Source of the DNA: Lederbergia citrea
GTDB taxonomy: Bacteria; Bacillota; Bacilli; Bacillales; Bacillaceae_C
Direction: 5' to 3'
DNA length: 64,000 nucleotides
Assembly: GCF_018343525.1 (NCBI RefSeq)
Contig: NZ_JAGYPH010000002.1
Coordinates: forward strand, 124,001 to 188,000
The notes under the pieces are model-generated. The model saw nothing but the letters and a program-made list of their open reading frames with translations, was not told the origin of the DNA and searched no databases. The position numbers and the translations under genes are program-made. Below, piece after piece: positions 43,673 through 52,679 of the stretch; the stretch's first letter is position 1, and each line of letters begins with the position of its first letter.

Positions 43673-44800
43673 GTGGCTATTAAATCAATGACTTCAAAAG
43701 AAGTAACGAAAAAAGTATTTAACAAAGAAGAATTATTTATTTTAGATGTACGCAATGAAAGTGATTTTCAAGATTGGAAAATCGAAGGAGAAAACTTTGA
43801 ATATTTAAATGTTCCATATTTTGATTTACTAGATGGCGTGGAAGGAATCATGGATAAGATTCCTTCTGATAAAGATGTGCTCGTCGTTTGTGCAAAAGAG
43901 GGTTCATCGATTTTTGTAGCTGAGATGCTCTCTGAGGCGGGCCTTGAGGTTTCTTACCTAGAAGGTGGAATGAAAGCATGGAGTGAACACTTAGAACCTG
44001 TTAAAGTTGGGGATTTAAAAGATGGTGGCGAAATCTATCAGTTTGTACGAATCGGCAAGGGTTGCTTATCCTACATGGTTATTTCAAACGGTGAGGCCGC
44101 CATCATTGACTCCACAAGAATGACTGACATCTATCTTGAATTTGCCAATCGTATGGGAGCAAAAATTACCCATGTATTTGATACACACTTACATGCCGAT
44201 CATATTTCTGGTGGAAGAAGACTCTCTGAAAAAACAAACGCAACATACTGGCTGCCACCAAAGGATGCAACGGAAGTAACGTTTGATTACCAACCACTAG
44301 AAGATGGAAATGAAGTGGAAATTGGTAACACAGCTATCAATATTCATGCATTATATTCTCCAGGCCACACGATTGGGTCAACATCCTTTGTTATTGACGA
44401 AAAGTTCCTCCTGTCAGGGGATATCTTATTTATTGATTCCATTGGAAGACCAGACCTTGCCGGTTTAGCGGAAGACTGGGTTGGAGATTTAAGAGAAAGT
44501 CTATACACGAGATACAGAGAATTATCTGGAGAACTAATCGTTTTACCAGCACACTTTATGATTATCGATGAATTAAATGCGGATGGCAGTGTATCTGAAA
44601 AATTAAGTACACTATACGAAAAAAATCATGGGCTAAATATTGAAGACGAAAATGAATTTAGAAAACTTGTGACTGAAAATCTACCTCCACAGCCAAATGC
44701 ATATCAAGAGATTCGTGAAACAAATATGGGGAAAATGAACCCTGATGAAGAGAAGCAACGTGAAATGGAAATTGGACCAAATCGTTGTGCAGTGAGATAA
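43673..44800 (+). CDS. Rhodanese-metallo-beta-lactamase fusion (persulfide dioxygenase-like, CstB-type)
   Basis: The 375-residue protein starts at a GTG. Residues 1-107 form a rhodanese domain with cysteine 73 (VVCAKEGSS). Residues 115-340 are a metallo-beta-lactamase domain with the iron ligands THLHADH (His172, His174, Asp176, His177), the histidine in SPGHTIGS, the aspartate in [15 protein letters not shown] and the histidine in LPAHFM. That pattern fits persulfide dioxygenases, which oxidise persulfide to sulfite. Staphylococcus CstB has the domains in the opposite order. The sulfite product would be exported by the TauE protein encoded next. The C-terminal tail (about 340-375) is charged. 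Confidence 0.88.
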   Translation: MAIKSMTSKEVTKKVFNKEELFILDVRNESDFQDWKIEGENFEYLNVPYFDLLDGVEGIMDKIPSDKDVLVVCAKEGSSIFVAEMLSEAGLEVSYLEGGMKAWSEHLEPVKVGDLKDGGEIYQFVRIGKGCLSYMVISNGEAAIIDSTRMTDIYLEFANRMGAKITHVFDTHLHADHISGGRRLSEKTNATYWLPPKDATEVTFDYQPLEDGNEVEIGNTAINIHALYSPGHTIGSTSFVIDEKFLLSGDILFIDSIGRPDLAGLAEDWVGDLRESLYTRYRELSGELIVLPAHFMIIDELNADGSVSEKLSTLYEKNHGLNIEDENEFRKLVTENLPPQPNAYQEIRETNMGKMNPDEEKQREMEIGPNRCAVR

Positions 44801-44830
44801 AAAAGGGAATCGGTAGCGATTCCCTTTTTG
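44801..44830 (+). terminator. Hairpin between the Rhd-MBL gene and tauE
   Basis: AAAAGGGAATCG (44801-44812) and CGATTCCCTTTT (44817-44828) form a perfect 12-bp stem with loop GTAG and a trailing T. It starts right at the stop codon; tauE follows at 44844, so it probably attenuates tauE expression. Confidence 0.8.
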
Positions 44831-44843
44831 GAAGGAGGTAAAA

Positions 44844-45623
44844 ATGGATATAGGTTTTATTATTACCATTTTCTTAATTGGATTGATAGGCTCGTTTATT
44901 TCAGGAATGTTAGGAATAGGTGGGGCGATTATTAATTTTCCAATGTTATTGTATATCCCCGCCGTACTTGGTGTTGCTCATTTTACAGCCCACGAAGTGT
45001 CAGCAATAACAGCAATCCAAGTGTTCTTTGCAACAATTGGAGGTGTCATCGCCTATCGTAAAGGTGGATTTTTAAATAAAAAATTAATTGGTTATATGGG
45101 TGTTAGTATTTTAATCGGGAGTTTCATTGGGGGATTCGGCTCTACACACATGTCTGAAAGTGGAATCAATGTAGTATATGGAATTTTAGCGTTCATTGCT
45201 GTTGTGATGATGTTTATACCTAAAAAGGGAATTGATGATATATCTTTTGATCAAATAAAGTTTAACAAATGGCTCACCGCATTACTTGCCTTAATCGTTG
45301 GGATTGGGGCTGGTATTGTCGGTGCAGGAGGCGCATTCTTGTTAGTGCCCATCATGCTCACCGTTTTAAAACTACCTACAAGAATGACGATAGCTTCTTC
45401 CTTAGCGATCACACTTATTTCATCAATAGGTGCCATAGCAGGAAAAATGTCAAATGGACATGTGGAATTCCTACCATCACTTATCATGGTGGTTGCAAGT
45501 CTAATAGCATCACCACTTGGAGCTATTGCCGGAAAAAAATTAAATACAAAAGTGTTGCAGGTGGTTTTAGCTATATTAATATTTGCAACGGCAGGGAAGA
45601 TTTGGATAGATATTTTATATTAA
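44844..45623 (+). CDS. TauE/SafE-family sulfite exporter
   Basis: The 259-residue protein has about eight hydrophobic helices in two repeats, each opened by a glycine-rich motif: [20 protein letters not shown] at the start and [20 protein letters not shown] at mid-protein. These are the DUF81/TauE signatures. Its position after the persulfide dioxygenase points to export of sulfite. An AAGGAGG site precedes the ATG. It ends with the terminator at 45643-45668, closing the cst cluster. Confidence 0.87.
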   Translation: MDIGFIITIFLIGLIGSFISGMLGIGGAIINFPMLLYIPAVLGVAHFTAHEVSAITAIQVFFATIGGVIAYRKGGFLNKKLIGYMGVSILIGSFIGGFGSTHMSESGINVVYGILAFIAVVMMFIPKKGIDDISFDQIKFNKWLTALLALIVGIGAGIVGAGGAFLLVPIMLTVLKLPTRMTIASSLAITLISSIGAIAGKMSNGHVEFLPSLIMVVASLIASPLGAIAGKKLNTKVLQVVLAILIFATAGKIWIDILY

Positions 45624-45640
45624 TGAATAGTATCTAAGAA

Positions 45641-45668
45641 AAAGACGTGATCAGCACGTCTTTTTTTT
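45641..45668 (+). terminator. Terminator of the cst cluster
   Basis: AGACGTG (45643-45649) pairs with CACGTCT (45655-45661), followed by eight T. Confidence 0.85.
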
Positions 45669-45728
45669 AGATCTTTTTATTGGATATCATTCGTTAAGTT
45701 CACCATCATATCTTCGTCCATAGGACGT

Positions 45729-45860
45729 TTATTTCAACATTTTAGCGTCTTCAATCTTCCCACCTGTTAAATGGGTTATATAGGCTGGCAAAAGGGGAAA
45801 TACACAAGGAGAAAAAAAGATAGCACTCCCCCTGCTAGTGCAAAAAATAACCATTCACTC
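45729..45860 (-). pseudogene. Fragment of a CcdA-type membrane thiol transporter
   Basis: The minus strand encodes SPCVFPLLPAYITHLTGG followed by KIEDAKMLK and a stop at 45729-45731. SPC-V-PLLPAY is the signature of CcdA/DsbD-type reductant carriers. Just upstream the wording EWLFFALAGGVLSF is readable but in a different frame; one T is missing from a run of T at about 45805-45811. Only the first of about six membrane helices is present. The remnant lies between the cst terminator and the methyltransferase gene and suggests a lost thiol-redox gene. The remaining gap to 45980 shows nothing else. Confidence 0.6.
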
Positions 45861-45980
45861 CTTTTCAGTTTTAATATAGATTTAATTTGTTAAAGTTTGA
45901 TTAAGATAAATAATAATTGTATTTTCTATTTCATTTGGTTATTAGAGAAGTTTAAACGATATTGAAAGGATGATTAATAG

Positions 45981-46580
45981 ATGAACCATTGGAATACACG
46001 CTTTCAAACAGAGAATTATGTTTTTGGCAAGGAACCGAATGTTTTTTTGGCAGAAATTCAGAAGAAACTAAAAGTGTCCGGTGATGCTTTGGCCATAGCT
46101 GAAGGGGAAGGGCGTAATGCGGTTTATTTAGCCGAGCAAGGAATGAAAGTCACGGTATGGGATTATGCAGAATCAGGGCTTGCGAAAACAAAAAAGCTTG
46201 CAGAAGAACGAGGTGTATTGGTATCCGCTGAACTTGTGGATTTAAACGAAGCAAACTGGAGTCAAGCTATATGGGATGAAGTAGTATGTATCTTCGGCCA
46301 CTTTCCGACTGAACTTCGCCAGAAAACCCTTCAAGGTGTAAAGGAAGCTATAAAGCCAGGTGGTTATTATGTGACAGAGGTTTATTCACCTTACCAGATA
46401 CCTTATAAAAGTGGCGGACCGCGAGATCTGGCCTTTTTATACAAACCAGAAGAATTTTTGAAAACCTTTGCTGATTGGCGCATTGTCCACTTTTTCATGG
46501 GAGAGGTTGTCCGTCACGAAGGAGAAGGGCATAATGGACTGTCACATGTGATCCAGTTTATTGGCCAAAAACCAGAATAG
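45981..46580 (+). CDS. Class I SAM-dependent methyltransferase (TehB/thiopurine-type)
   Basis: The 199-residue protein has an N-terminal MNHWNTRFQTENYVFGKEPN and the SAM-binding strand-loop IAEGEGRNAVYLAEQGMKVT, then VWDYAESGLAKTKKLAEERG and KPGGYYVTEVYSP. This is the methyltransferase group that includes TehB-like tellurite resistance and small-molecule methylases; substrate cannot be predicted. An AAAGGATG site precedes the ATG. It lies just downstream of the cst cluster but after its terminator, so a link to sulfur chemistry is only positional. Confidence 0.78.
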   Translation: MNHWNTRFQTENYVFGKEPNVFLAEIQKKLKVSGDALAIAEGEGRNAVYLAEQGMKVTVWDYAESGLAKTKKLAEERGVLVSAELVDLNEANWSQAIWDEVVCIFGHFPTELRQKTLQGVKEAIKPGGYYVTEVYSPYQIPYKSGGPRDLAFLYKPEEFLKTFADWRIVHFFMGEVVRHEGEGHNGLSHVIQFIGQKPE

Positions 46581-46606
46581 AAACAGAATGAAACAGGAGG
46601 GATTGA

Positions 46607-46690
46607 ATGGCACAGAAACTGACCGTTATCCAGCAAAATGATACACATGGCTGCCTAGAAATGCATGTGTATCATTTTGCTTCCCCGTAC
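46607..46690 (+). pseudogene. N-terminal stub of a 5'-nucleotidase/metallophosphatase
   Basis: An ATG after AGGAGGG opens with KLTVIQQNDTHGCLEMH, the first strand and metal-binding D-x-H motif of bifunctional 5'-nucleotidases, which are normally some 450 or more residues. Homology ends after about 18 residues, where the sequence becomes the reverse complement of the motif itself (46664-46680). No other part of the enzyme is nearby. Confidence 0.7.
46633..46680. repeat. Perfect 17-bp inverted repeat inside the nucleotidase stub
   Basis: GCAAAATGATACACATG (46633-46649) and its exact reverse complement (46664-46680) flank a 14-base loop. No T-run follows, so a terminator role is doubtful. Confidence 0.85.
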
Positions 46691-46696
46691 AATAGA

Positions 46697-46818
46697 AAGG
46701 AGACTCTGATCGAACAAAATCAGTCTTCCCTGTCCCATAGGAGATGCCAAGGGGACTGTAACAGGGGTTATCACCTACGGCTGTCCCATTGAAGCCGTTA
46801 AGGAGACTCTGATCGAAC
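46697..46818. repeat. Direct repeat of about 103-bp period
   Basis: AAGGAGACTCTGATCGAAC occurs at 46697-46715 and again, identical, at 46800-46818. TGTCCCAT is likewise repeated at 46731 and 46782. This looks like a decayed local duplication between the nucleotidase stub and the next gene. Confidence 0.55.
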
Positions 46819-46846
46819 GAGATCGATAGGTCCTACCATTACGGCT

Positions 46847-47608
46847 TCATTTATCCCCATAATAAGGAGGCATATCGAAATCTATAGCATCAGCAGTTAA
46901 ACCATTTCGTTCCACTTTATAGGATTGAGTCCAAGAACCTATCTTAGTCCCTTTACTCCAATTTTCCGTAAACGTAACAAGATAAATTTCCTTACCAATT
47001 TGTTTTGCGTTAGTCTCCCTTACCACATGATAACCATCAACCACCCCTTCCCATTTGCCAATTGTTTTAGGAAAGTAATCTATTGTTGTACCCTCCCCAG
47101 CTGTTGCACTTTGAACAGCATCTTCTTTTGTAAAGGGAGGCATCGGCGGTGACGTCATTTGGAGAAACATCCAGAGTAAGAAAACCGATGCGATTGGTAT
47201 GAGGTAAAACATTTTTACACTCTTGTTTTGTCTCTTATATAACCACTTATCGATGATTCCATATACCATAGCTGCCAGCATTCCGTAGTAGGCAAGTGTT
47301 GTTTCTTGAAAAATGATGCCGTTCGCCAATCCAAATATGCCAAGTATTAATACATAGAGCCAGTCGTGTTTTTTAAACAATTTCCCTTGCAAATACTCGA
47401 TTCCAATCGATACTAAGTTTCCATATACTAGGACTATAACGCCAATAAACATAAAATAAACAAAAAACCAACTAATGAACTGATTTCCTTTGTTATAATC
47501 AACATCAGAACCACTTTTTAAATATAAAAAACTTAACATAAACGAAAAAATAGTAGTAGTAATAAATGTAGTTAATATTTTTCTAGTAATAAGATTTCCA
47601 ATTTGCAT
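46847..47608 (-). CDS. Membrane protein with five helices and an outside C-terminal domain
   Basis: The 253-residue protein has hydrophobic segments at about 10-30, 44-70, 84-100, 105-120 and 134-152. A roughly 100-residue soluble domain follows (IDYFPKTIGKWEGVVDGYHV; KEIYLVTFTENWS; WTQSYKVERNGLTADAIDFD). The first four helices resemble small Bacillus UPF-type membrane proteins, but I cannot name a family. No partner gene is adjacent on the same strand, and the 5' flank shows only a weak ribosome site. Confidence 0.6.
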   Translation of the reverse strand: MQIGNLITRKILTTFITTTIFSFMLSFLYLKSGSDVDYNKGNQFISWFFVYFMFIGVIVLVYGNLVSIGIEYLQGKLFKKHDWLYVLILGIFGLANGIIFQETTLAYYGMLAAMVYGIIDKWLYKRQNKSVKMFYLIPIASVFLLWMFLQMTSPPMPPFTKEDAVQSATAGEGTTIDYFPKTIGKWEGVVDGYHVVRETNAKQIGKEIYLVTFTENWSKGTKIGSWTQSYKVERNGLTADAIDFDMPPYYGDK

Positions 47609-47865
47609 CTTTTCACACTCTGTTCTTTTTAAAAATGGTAGTATTATTGTACACTATTCTGCATCTTTGGATTGGAGAAAAACACCATAATTTTTGTTTT
47701 ATTTTCAGTAAAAGCTATATACAAACTTATTGGTTTATAGTGCTGGAAATGCTTGAAAATGGTACATGAAGACAGATGGTGCTAAAAAAATGAAAGTTGT
47801 CTTCATAGGTTGTTATGAAGTCCCAATATATTGAAAATCAATCACCGAAAAGAAAAGGAGAAACC

Positions 47866-49329
47866 ATGACAAAAAATAATGAAACAGGATGGAATTTAGA
47901 CAATAGTTATGATCGCCTGCCAAATTCACTTTTTTCCAGTATCAATCCTACTCCCGTACAATCACCAAAATTGGTTATTCTCAATAAAGAATTAGCAACA
48001 TCCCTCGGTTTAAACGCCCAAGCGCTCGAAAGCGACGATGGCGTAGCGGTGTTTGCCGGAAATAAGCTTCCTGATGGGGCTTCGCCTCTTGCTCAAGCAT
48101 ATGCGGGGCATCAGTTCGGGCATTTTAATATGTTAGGGGACGGACGGGCGATACTGCTAGGTGAACAGATCACGCCTGAAGATGAGCGCTTTGATATTCA
48201 GTTAAAAGGTTCAGGCAGAACGCCATATTCCCGTGGCGGAGATGGGCGAGCGGCGCTTGGGCCGATGCTCCGTGAATATATCATTAGTGAAGCGATGCAT
48301 GCGCTCCGGATTCCTACCACTCGTAGTCTAGCGGTGGTGACAACGGGTGAAGCGGTTATTCGTGAAACTCCGCTACCCGGTGCTATTCTAACCCGTGTCG
48401 CTGCCAGTCATATACGTGTTGCCACCTTTCAATACGTAGCGAAATGGGGCACAGTGGAAGAACTGCGGACATTGGCTGATTATACAATCAAGCGCCATTT
48501 TCCGGAAATAGAAGCAGATGAGAACAGGTATCTTTCATTACTTCAAGAAGTAATCAAGCGTCAGGCTGAGTTGATTGCCAAGTGGCAGCTTGTTGGTTTT
48601 ATTCATGGGGTGATGAACACCGATAATATGGCCATTTGCGGAGAAACGATCGATTACGGTCCTTGCGCCTTCATGGATACTTATGACCCGGCAACCGTAT
48701 TTAGTTCTATTGATCGTAACGGCCGCTATGCCTACGGTAATCAGCCGCCAATTGCCGGATGGAATTTGGCCCGGTTTGCTGAAACTTTATTACCGCTGCT
48801 ACACTATAATATAGAGCAGGCGGTCGAAATGGCTCAGGAGAAGATTACACTTTTTAATGAGTTATATCATGTCCATTGGTATGCGGGGATGCGAGCAAAA
48901 CTGGGGTTATTTAATGAGGAAACAGATGATGAGGCCCTAATCGATGGTCTCCTAAACATGATGGAGAAGTATCAGGCGGACTATACGAATACATTCCGAG
49001 CATTAACAATAGAAAAGCACGATGATACAAACTTATTTGGAAGCCCAGAATTTGCAGAGTGGCATGAGCGCTGGCTGGCAAGATTGGATGGACAGCAGGA
49101 ATCGAAAGCCTCCTCGAACGAGTTAATGAAAAACACAAACCCTGCGGTTATTCCGCGGAACCACAGGGTTGAAGAGGCGCTGGAAGCGGCGGTGGAAAAA
49201 GGGGACTATAGCGTCATGGCCCGGCTTTTGGATGTGCTATCTCAACCTTTCACGTACGCTGCTGAGCAGGTGGAATACTGTACAGTACCAACATCAACAA
49301 CTCCTTACCGAACTTTTTGCGGTACTTGA
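47866..49329 (+). CDS. selO: Protein adenylyltransferase SelO (YdiU/UPF0061)
   Basis: I start at the ATG at 47866, seven bases after AAAAGGAG, rather than at 47815. The 487-residue protein has SelO hallmarks: [40 protein letters not shown], the [20 protein letters not shown] active site with DNM metal-binding residues, and the C-terminal tail YRTFCGT with its conserved cysteine. SelO is a pseudokinase-fold enzyme that transfers AMP to hydroxyl side chains of proteins and is linked to redox stress. Length is complete. Confidence 0.93.
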   Translation: MTKNNETGWNLDNSYDRLPNSLFSSINPTPVQSPKLVILNKELATSLGLNAQALESDDGVAVFAGNKLPDGASPLAQAYAGHQFGHFNMLGDGRAILLGEQITPEDERFDIQLKGSGRTPYSRGGDGRAALGPMLREYIISEAMHALRIPTTRSLAVVTTGEAVIRETPLPGAILTRVAASHIRVATFQYVAKWGTVEELRTLADYTIKRHFPEIEADENRYLSLLQEVIKRQAELIAKWQLVGFIHGVMNTDNMAICGETIDYGPCAFMDTYDPATVFSSIDRNGRYAYGNQPPIAGWNLARFAETLLPLLHYNIEQAVEMAQEKITLFNELYHVHWYAGMRAKLGLFNEETDDEALIDGLLNMMEKYQADYTNTFRALTIEKHDDTNLFGSPEFAEWHERWLARLDGQQESKASSNELMKNTNPAVIPRNHRVEEALEAAVEKGDYSVMARLLDVLSQPFTYAAEQVEYCTVPTSTTPYRTFCGT

Positions 49330-49363
49330 TGTATATATAGGAAGAACTAGACAGAAATACTTT

Positions 49364-49397
49364 AAAGCCATTCTTATACGTTAAAGGAATGGCTTTT
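49364..49397 (+). terminator. Terminator of selO
   Basis: AAAGCCATTC (49364-49373) pairs with GAATGGCTTT (49387-49396), followed by T. The T-run is short but the stem is perfect. Confidence 0.75.
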
Positions 49398-49627
49398 CAC
49401 TATTTTCAAGATATATTTCGAGCATTGTGTTGATGAAGTCATAGGTGAAATGAAAGCCTAGAATTTAATTATATGATTTTCAGAAATTTTAGTGTAAAAC
49501 GGCCATTGAAATTGCGAAAAAATCCAAACTTTCTGTTAAAATGTTATTATACATGCTTGCCTGTCAGGAGGTTGATGCGGGTTATCCATGTATTGGTAAG
49601 AATACATAAAAACAGGGAGGACTCGGT

Positions 49628-50533
49628 ATGAAGATAGGTGTATCAAGCTGGAGTATGAATCAGGAATTTATTAAGGGAATGACAATGGTAGACTTCGTTC
49701 GTGTAGTCAAGGAGGAATTCGGGGCGGACGCGGTTGAAATGGTTCATTGGATGGTCGGTAATGTCAGTTCAGAAGGTGCGGAAAAAATGAGTTTCGCCTT
49801 CGAGCAGTTCAGTAATCCCGATAAAGATCCCGAAAAAATTCAGAAGGCGATTGGCGGCTTTATGGAAGTCATGGATGAGATGAGCCTCAACAAGCCGGAA
49901 AATCTTGAAGATGTTAAGATGGCTCTTGAAAAATACGGGGTGAAAGTACTCAATATGCCAATTGACTACGGCAATATTTCTGGGTTGGATGAAGAAAAAC
50001 GCAAATCGGACCTAGCGGTTATAAAATCTTGGATCGATATAGCTGCTTACCTAGGAAGTACAGGAGCTAGAGTCAACACTGGTCAGCAGCCAGAAGGCGT
50101 TTTTGACCTTAGCATAACAGCAGATTCATATAGAGAACTAGCTGAATATGCCGAGACGAAAGGTGTTGCTTTAGTATTGGAAAACCACGGTGGTATGTCG
50201 GCAGATCCAAAAAATATACTAAAGCTTTTTGAAATGGTCAATCATCCAAATTTCCGAGTTTGCCCTGACTTTGGAAATTTTGATCCGGAAATTCGTTATG
50301 AAGCGATTGATATGATATTCAATAATCCTATCTTAGTTCATGCGAAAACATATGAATTTAATGAGGATGGAAGCCACGTCCAATTTGATTTTGGCAAGTG
50401 CATGGAGATTGCGAAGAAGCATAATTATGACGGCTACTACTCAGTAGAATTTGAAGGACCTGGAGACCAACGGGAAGGGATCCAGAAAACAATTGATTTG
50501 TTGAAAAAGTGTGTAAGTCCAATAAAACAGTAA
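49628..50533 (+). CDS. Sugar phosphate isomerase/epimerase-family TIM barrel
   Basis: The 301-residue protein has the AP-endonuclease-2-like barrel. It begins MKIGVSSWSMNQEFIKGM and shows VKVLNMPIDYGN, ALVLENHGGMSADPKNILKL (glutamate and histidine metal ligands), VCPDFGNFDP, LVHAKTYEF and the final YDGYYSVEFEGPGD glutamate. These supply the usual divalent-metal site of sugar isomerases and epimerases. The substrate is unknown. A GGGAGG site precedes the ATG. It is monocistronic and not next to a sugar transporter. Confidence 0.8.
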   Translation: MKIGVSSWSMNQEFIKGMTMVDFVRVVKEEFGADAVEMVHWMVGNVSSEGAEKMSFAFEQFSNPDKDPEKIQKAIGGFMEVMDEMSLNKPENLEDVKMALEKYGVKVLNMPIDYGNISGLDEEKRKSDLAVIKSWIDIAAYLGSTGARVNTGQQPEGVFDLSITADSYRELAEYAETKGVALVLENHGGMSADPKNILKLFEMVNHPNFRVCPDFGNFDPEIRYEAIDMIFNNPILVHAKTYEFNEDGSHVQFDFGKCMEIAKKHNYDGYYSVEFEGPGDQREGIQKTIDLLKKCVSPIKQ

Positions 50534-50596
50534 TTTATCATGAAAGAGTAATAGAATTAAATTTCGTATCAAATGGGACTTTTTTTCTGAAAATAT

Positions 50597-50624
50597 AAAC
50601 GAGCTTGTGAATACAAGCTCGTTT
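50597..50624 (+). terminator. Hairpin between the convergent isomerase and aldo/keto reductase genes
   Basis: AAACGAGCTTGT (50597-50608) and ACAAGCTCGTTT (50613-50624) form a perfect 12-bp stem suited to both directions. Confidence 0.75.
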
Positions 50625-50670
50625 AAATATGAGGTATAGTGCACTGATATTGCCTTTCCTTATAATAAAA

Positions 50671-51663
50671 TTAACCTTTTAAAATATCATCTATCATAGC
50701 TAATTCTTCCTCGCTAAATTCAAGGTTATTTAATGCTGCCACATTATCTTCAATTTGGCTAACACGACTGGCTCCAATTAATGCCGATGTCAGTCGTCCT
50801 CCACGGAGTACCCATGCCAGGGACATTTGTGCAAGTGATTGCCCTCTTTCTGCAGCAATGTCATTTAATTGACGAACCTTTTGAATTACATCTTCAGTGA
50901 TTTGGTCTTTTTTAAGAAAACTTGTTGGGTTCGCAGCACGTGAATCCTCAGGAACTCCGCCTAAATATTTATTCGTTAACAAACCTTGTTGTAATGGACA
51001 AAAGGCAATGGACCCTACACCATTTTCTTCAAGGACATCTTGTAAACCATCTTCAATCCAGCGGTTTAACATCGAGTAGCTCGGTTGGTGGATTAACAAA
51101 GGTGTTCCTAGATCATTTAAAATTCGTACTGCTTCAGCTGTTTCCTCTGGAGAGTAGCTTGAAATCCCGACATATAATGCTTTACCTTGGCGAACAATTT
51201 GATCAAGCGCACCCATTGTTTCCTCTAATGGTGTGTTTGGATCAGGACGGTGAGAATAGAAAATATCAACATAGTCTAAACCCATGCGCTTCAAGCTTTG
51301 GTCAAGACTAGCGATCAAGTATTTTTTTGATCCCCATTCACCGTAAGGTCCATTCCACATATGATAACCCGCTTTTGTAGAGATGACCATTTCATCTCGA
51401 TACGGTTTAAAGTCTGTCGCTAGCATTTGACCAAACATTGTTTCCGCGGATCCTGCTGGTGGTCCATAATTATTTGCGAGGTCAAAGTGCGTAATCCCTA
51501 AATCAAAGGCTCTTCTAAGCATTGCGCGCCCATTTTCATATGTATCGACACCGCCAAAGTTATGCCATAGGCCTAGTGATATTGCTGGTAATAACAGTCC
51601 GGAATCCCCTGTTCGATTGTATTTCATCGCTTCATATCGATTATCACTTGCTAAGTAAGTCAT
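50671..51663 (-). CDS. Aldo/keto reductase (YghZ/glyceraldehyde-3-phosphate reductase type)
   Basis: The 330-residue protein has the AKR barrel with LGITHFDLANNYGPPAGSAE (Asp and Tyr of the tetrad), ISTKAGYHMWNGPYGEWGSK (Lys), and IFYSHRPDPNTPLEETMGAL (His). The NADP site at the end is IGASRVSQIEDNV. The YGPPAGSAE and HMWNGPYGEWGSKKYL wording matches the YghZ/Gpr branch that reduces L-glyceraldehyde 3-phosphate and methylglyoxal. An AAAGGAG site precedes the ATG, which overlaps the stop of the upstream dehydrogenase gene by four bases. Confidence 0.87.
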   Translation of the reverse strand: MTYLASDNRYEAMKYNRTGDSGLLLPAISLGLWHNFGGVDTYENGRAMLRRAFDLGITHFDLANNYGPPAGSAETMFGQMLATDFKPYRDEMVISTKAGYHMWNGPYGEWGSKKYLIASLDQSLKRMGLDYVDIFYSHRPDPNTPLEETMGALDQIVRQGKALYVGISSYSPEETAEAVRILNDLGTPLLIHQPSYSMLNRWIEDGLQDVLEENGVGSIAFCPLQQGLLTNKYLGGVPEDSRAANPTSFLKKDQITEDVIQKVRQLNDIAAERGQSLAQMSLAWVLRGGRLTSALIGASRVSQIEDNVAALNNLEFSEEELAMIDDILKG

Positions 51664-52523
51664 GATTTATTCTCCTTTAGGTTGACATAATTTCTCCAAA
51701 CATGAACAGGCTGCCAATTTAATAGTTTTTTAGCTTTTTCATTGCTTAATAGTGTTTCAAAGCCGGTTAATTCTGTCTTAAAATCTTTTACATTAGGAAA
51801 AACTTGCTCCATCAATTGTTTACTTTCTATATCCATACTCGTTTCATCATTGGCAATATTTAAGACAACAGAACCAAGACCATCTGTTTCAACGGCGAGT
51901 CGATACGCTGTTGCGGCATCTCTGGAATCAATATAGCTCCATAAAATGGTTTTTCTTTGTTCCGGGTCATGGATAAAACTTGGGAAATTGGCATAATTCT
52001 CAGGTGTGATGACATTCCCGAGACGCATGGAAACCACTTGCATCCCCGTTCTCCGATGAATCATATCTGCTGTTTGTTCATTCACAATCTTTGATAATCC
52101 GTAGCTATCTTCGGGTAATTGCGGATGTTCCTCATCGATCGGCACATATTTTGGCTCTAATGAATTCTTTGAAAAACAAATACCGTAAGACGACTCACTT
52201 GAGGTAATAACGGCTTTTTTAATACCTAAATTTCCTGCTGCCTCTAAAATATTATACGTAGACATCACATTATTTCGGAATGTCACTTCATTAGGATGTG
52301 AATAAGCTACCGGAATAGCAGCGAGGTGAATAACCGCATCTGCTCCAACTAAAACTCCATGCACTTCGCCGAGGTTAGTTAAATCGGTAATGACGGTTCG
52401 ACACAGCTCCTCTTGTGGCTTCTTCACATCGGCATTCACAACTTCATAGCCATGATCTAAAAATTCTTTTATCACTGAAGGTCCTAAAAGACCACTTCCA
52501 CCTGTAATGACAACTTTGGGCAT
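51660..52523 (-). CDS. NAD(P)-dependent epimerase/dehydratase (extended SDR)
   Basis: The ATG at 52523 has AGGTGATC at the right distance. The 287-residue protein shows the nucleotide motif VVITGGSGLLGPSVIKEFLD, DAVIHLAAIPVAYSHPNE, active-site TSSESSYG and the YGLSK catalytic Tyr-Lys. It is an extended short-chain dehydrogenase of the nucleoside-sugar-epimerase type; substrate unknown. It is first in a two-gene unit with the YghZ-like reductase and divergent from an HxlR regulator, which probably controls both. Confidence 0.83.
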   Translation of the reverse strand: MPKVVITGGSGLLGPSVIKEFLDHGYEVVNADVKKPQEELCRTVITDLTNLGEVHGVLVGADAVIHLAAIPVAYSHPNEVTFRNNVMSTYNILEAAGNLGIKKAVITSSESSYGICFSKNSLEPKYVPIDEEHPQLPEDSYGLSKIVNEQTADMIHRRTGMQVVSMRLGNVITPENYANFPSFIHDPEQRKTILWSYIDSRDAATAYRLAVETDGLGSVVLNIANDETSMDIESKQLMEQVFPNVKDFKTELTGFETLLSNEKAKKLLNWQPVHVWRNYVNLKENKS

Positions 52524-52679
52524 TTTGATCACCTCTATGGTTTAATAAAACGCTTACTCAAACGAAGTATACGTTTTCATATTGTTTAATACAAGTACTG
52601 AAATAATTTTGATATAATAAAAGAAAGAATATTTAGTATAAAATTTATAGTTACTATTTTTTAAAGGGGGATGGGGGAT

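Noticed and set aside
45269..45637. 122-codon plus-strand frame overlapping the end of tauE
   Set aside because: It has unusual composition rich in Cys, Arg and His and lies inside a well-recognised TauE protein; a shadow frame.
49169..49384. Frameshift or truncation at the end of selO
   Set aside because: The main frame ends with the normal family tail YRTFCGT, so the gene is complete and the overlapping frame is a shadow.
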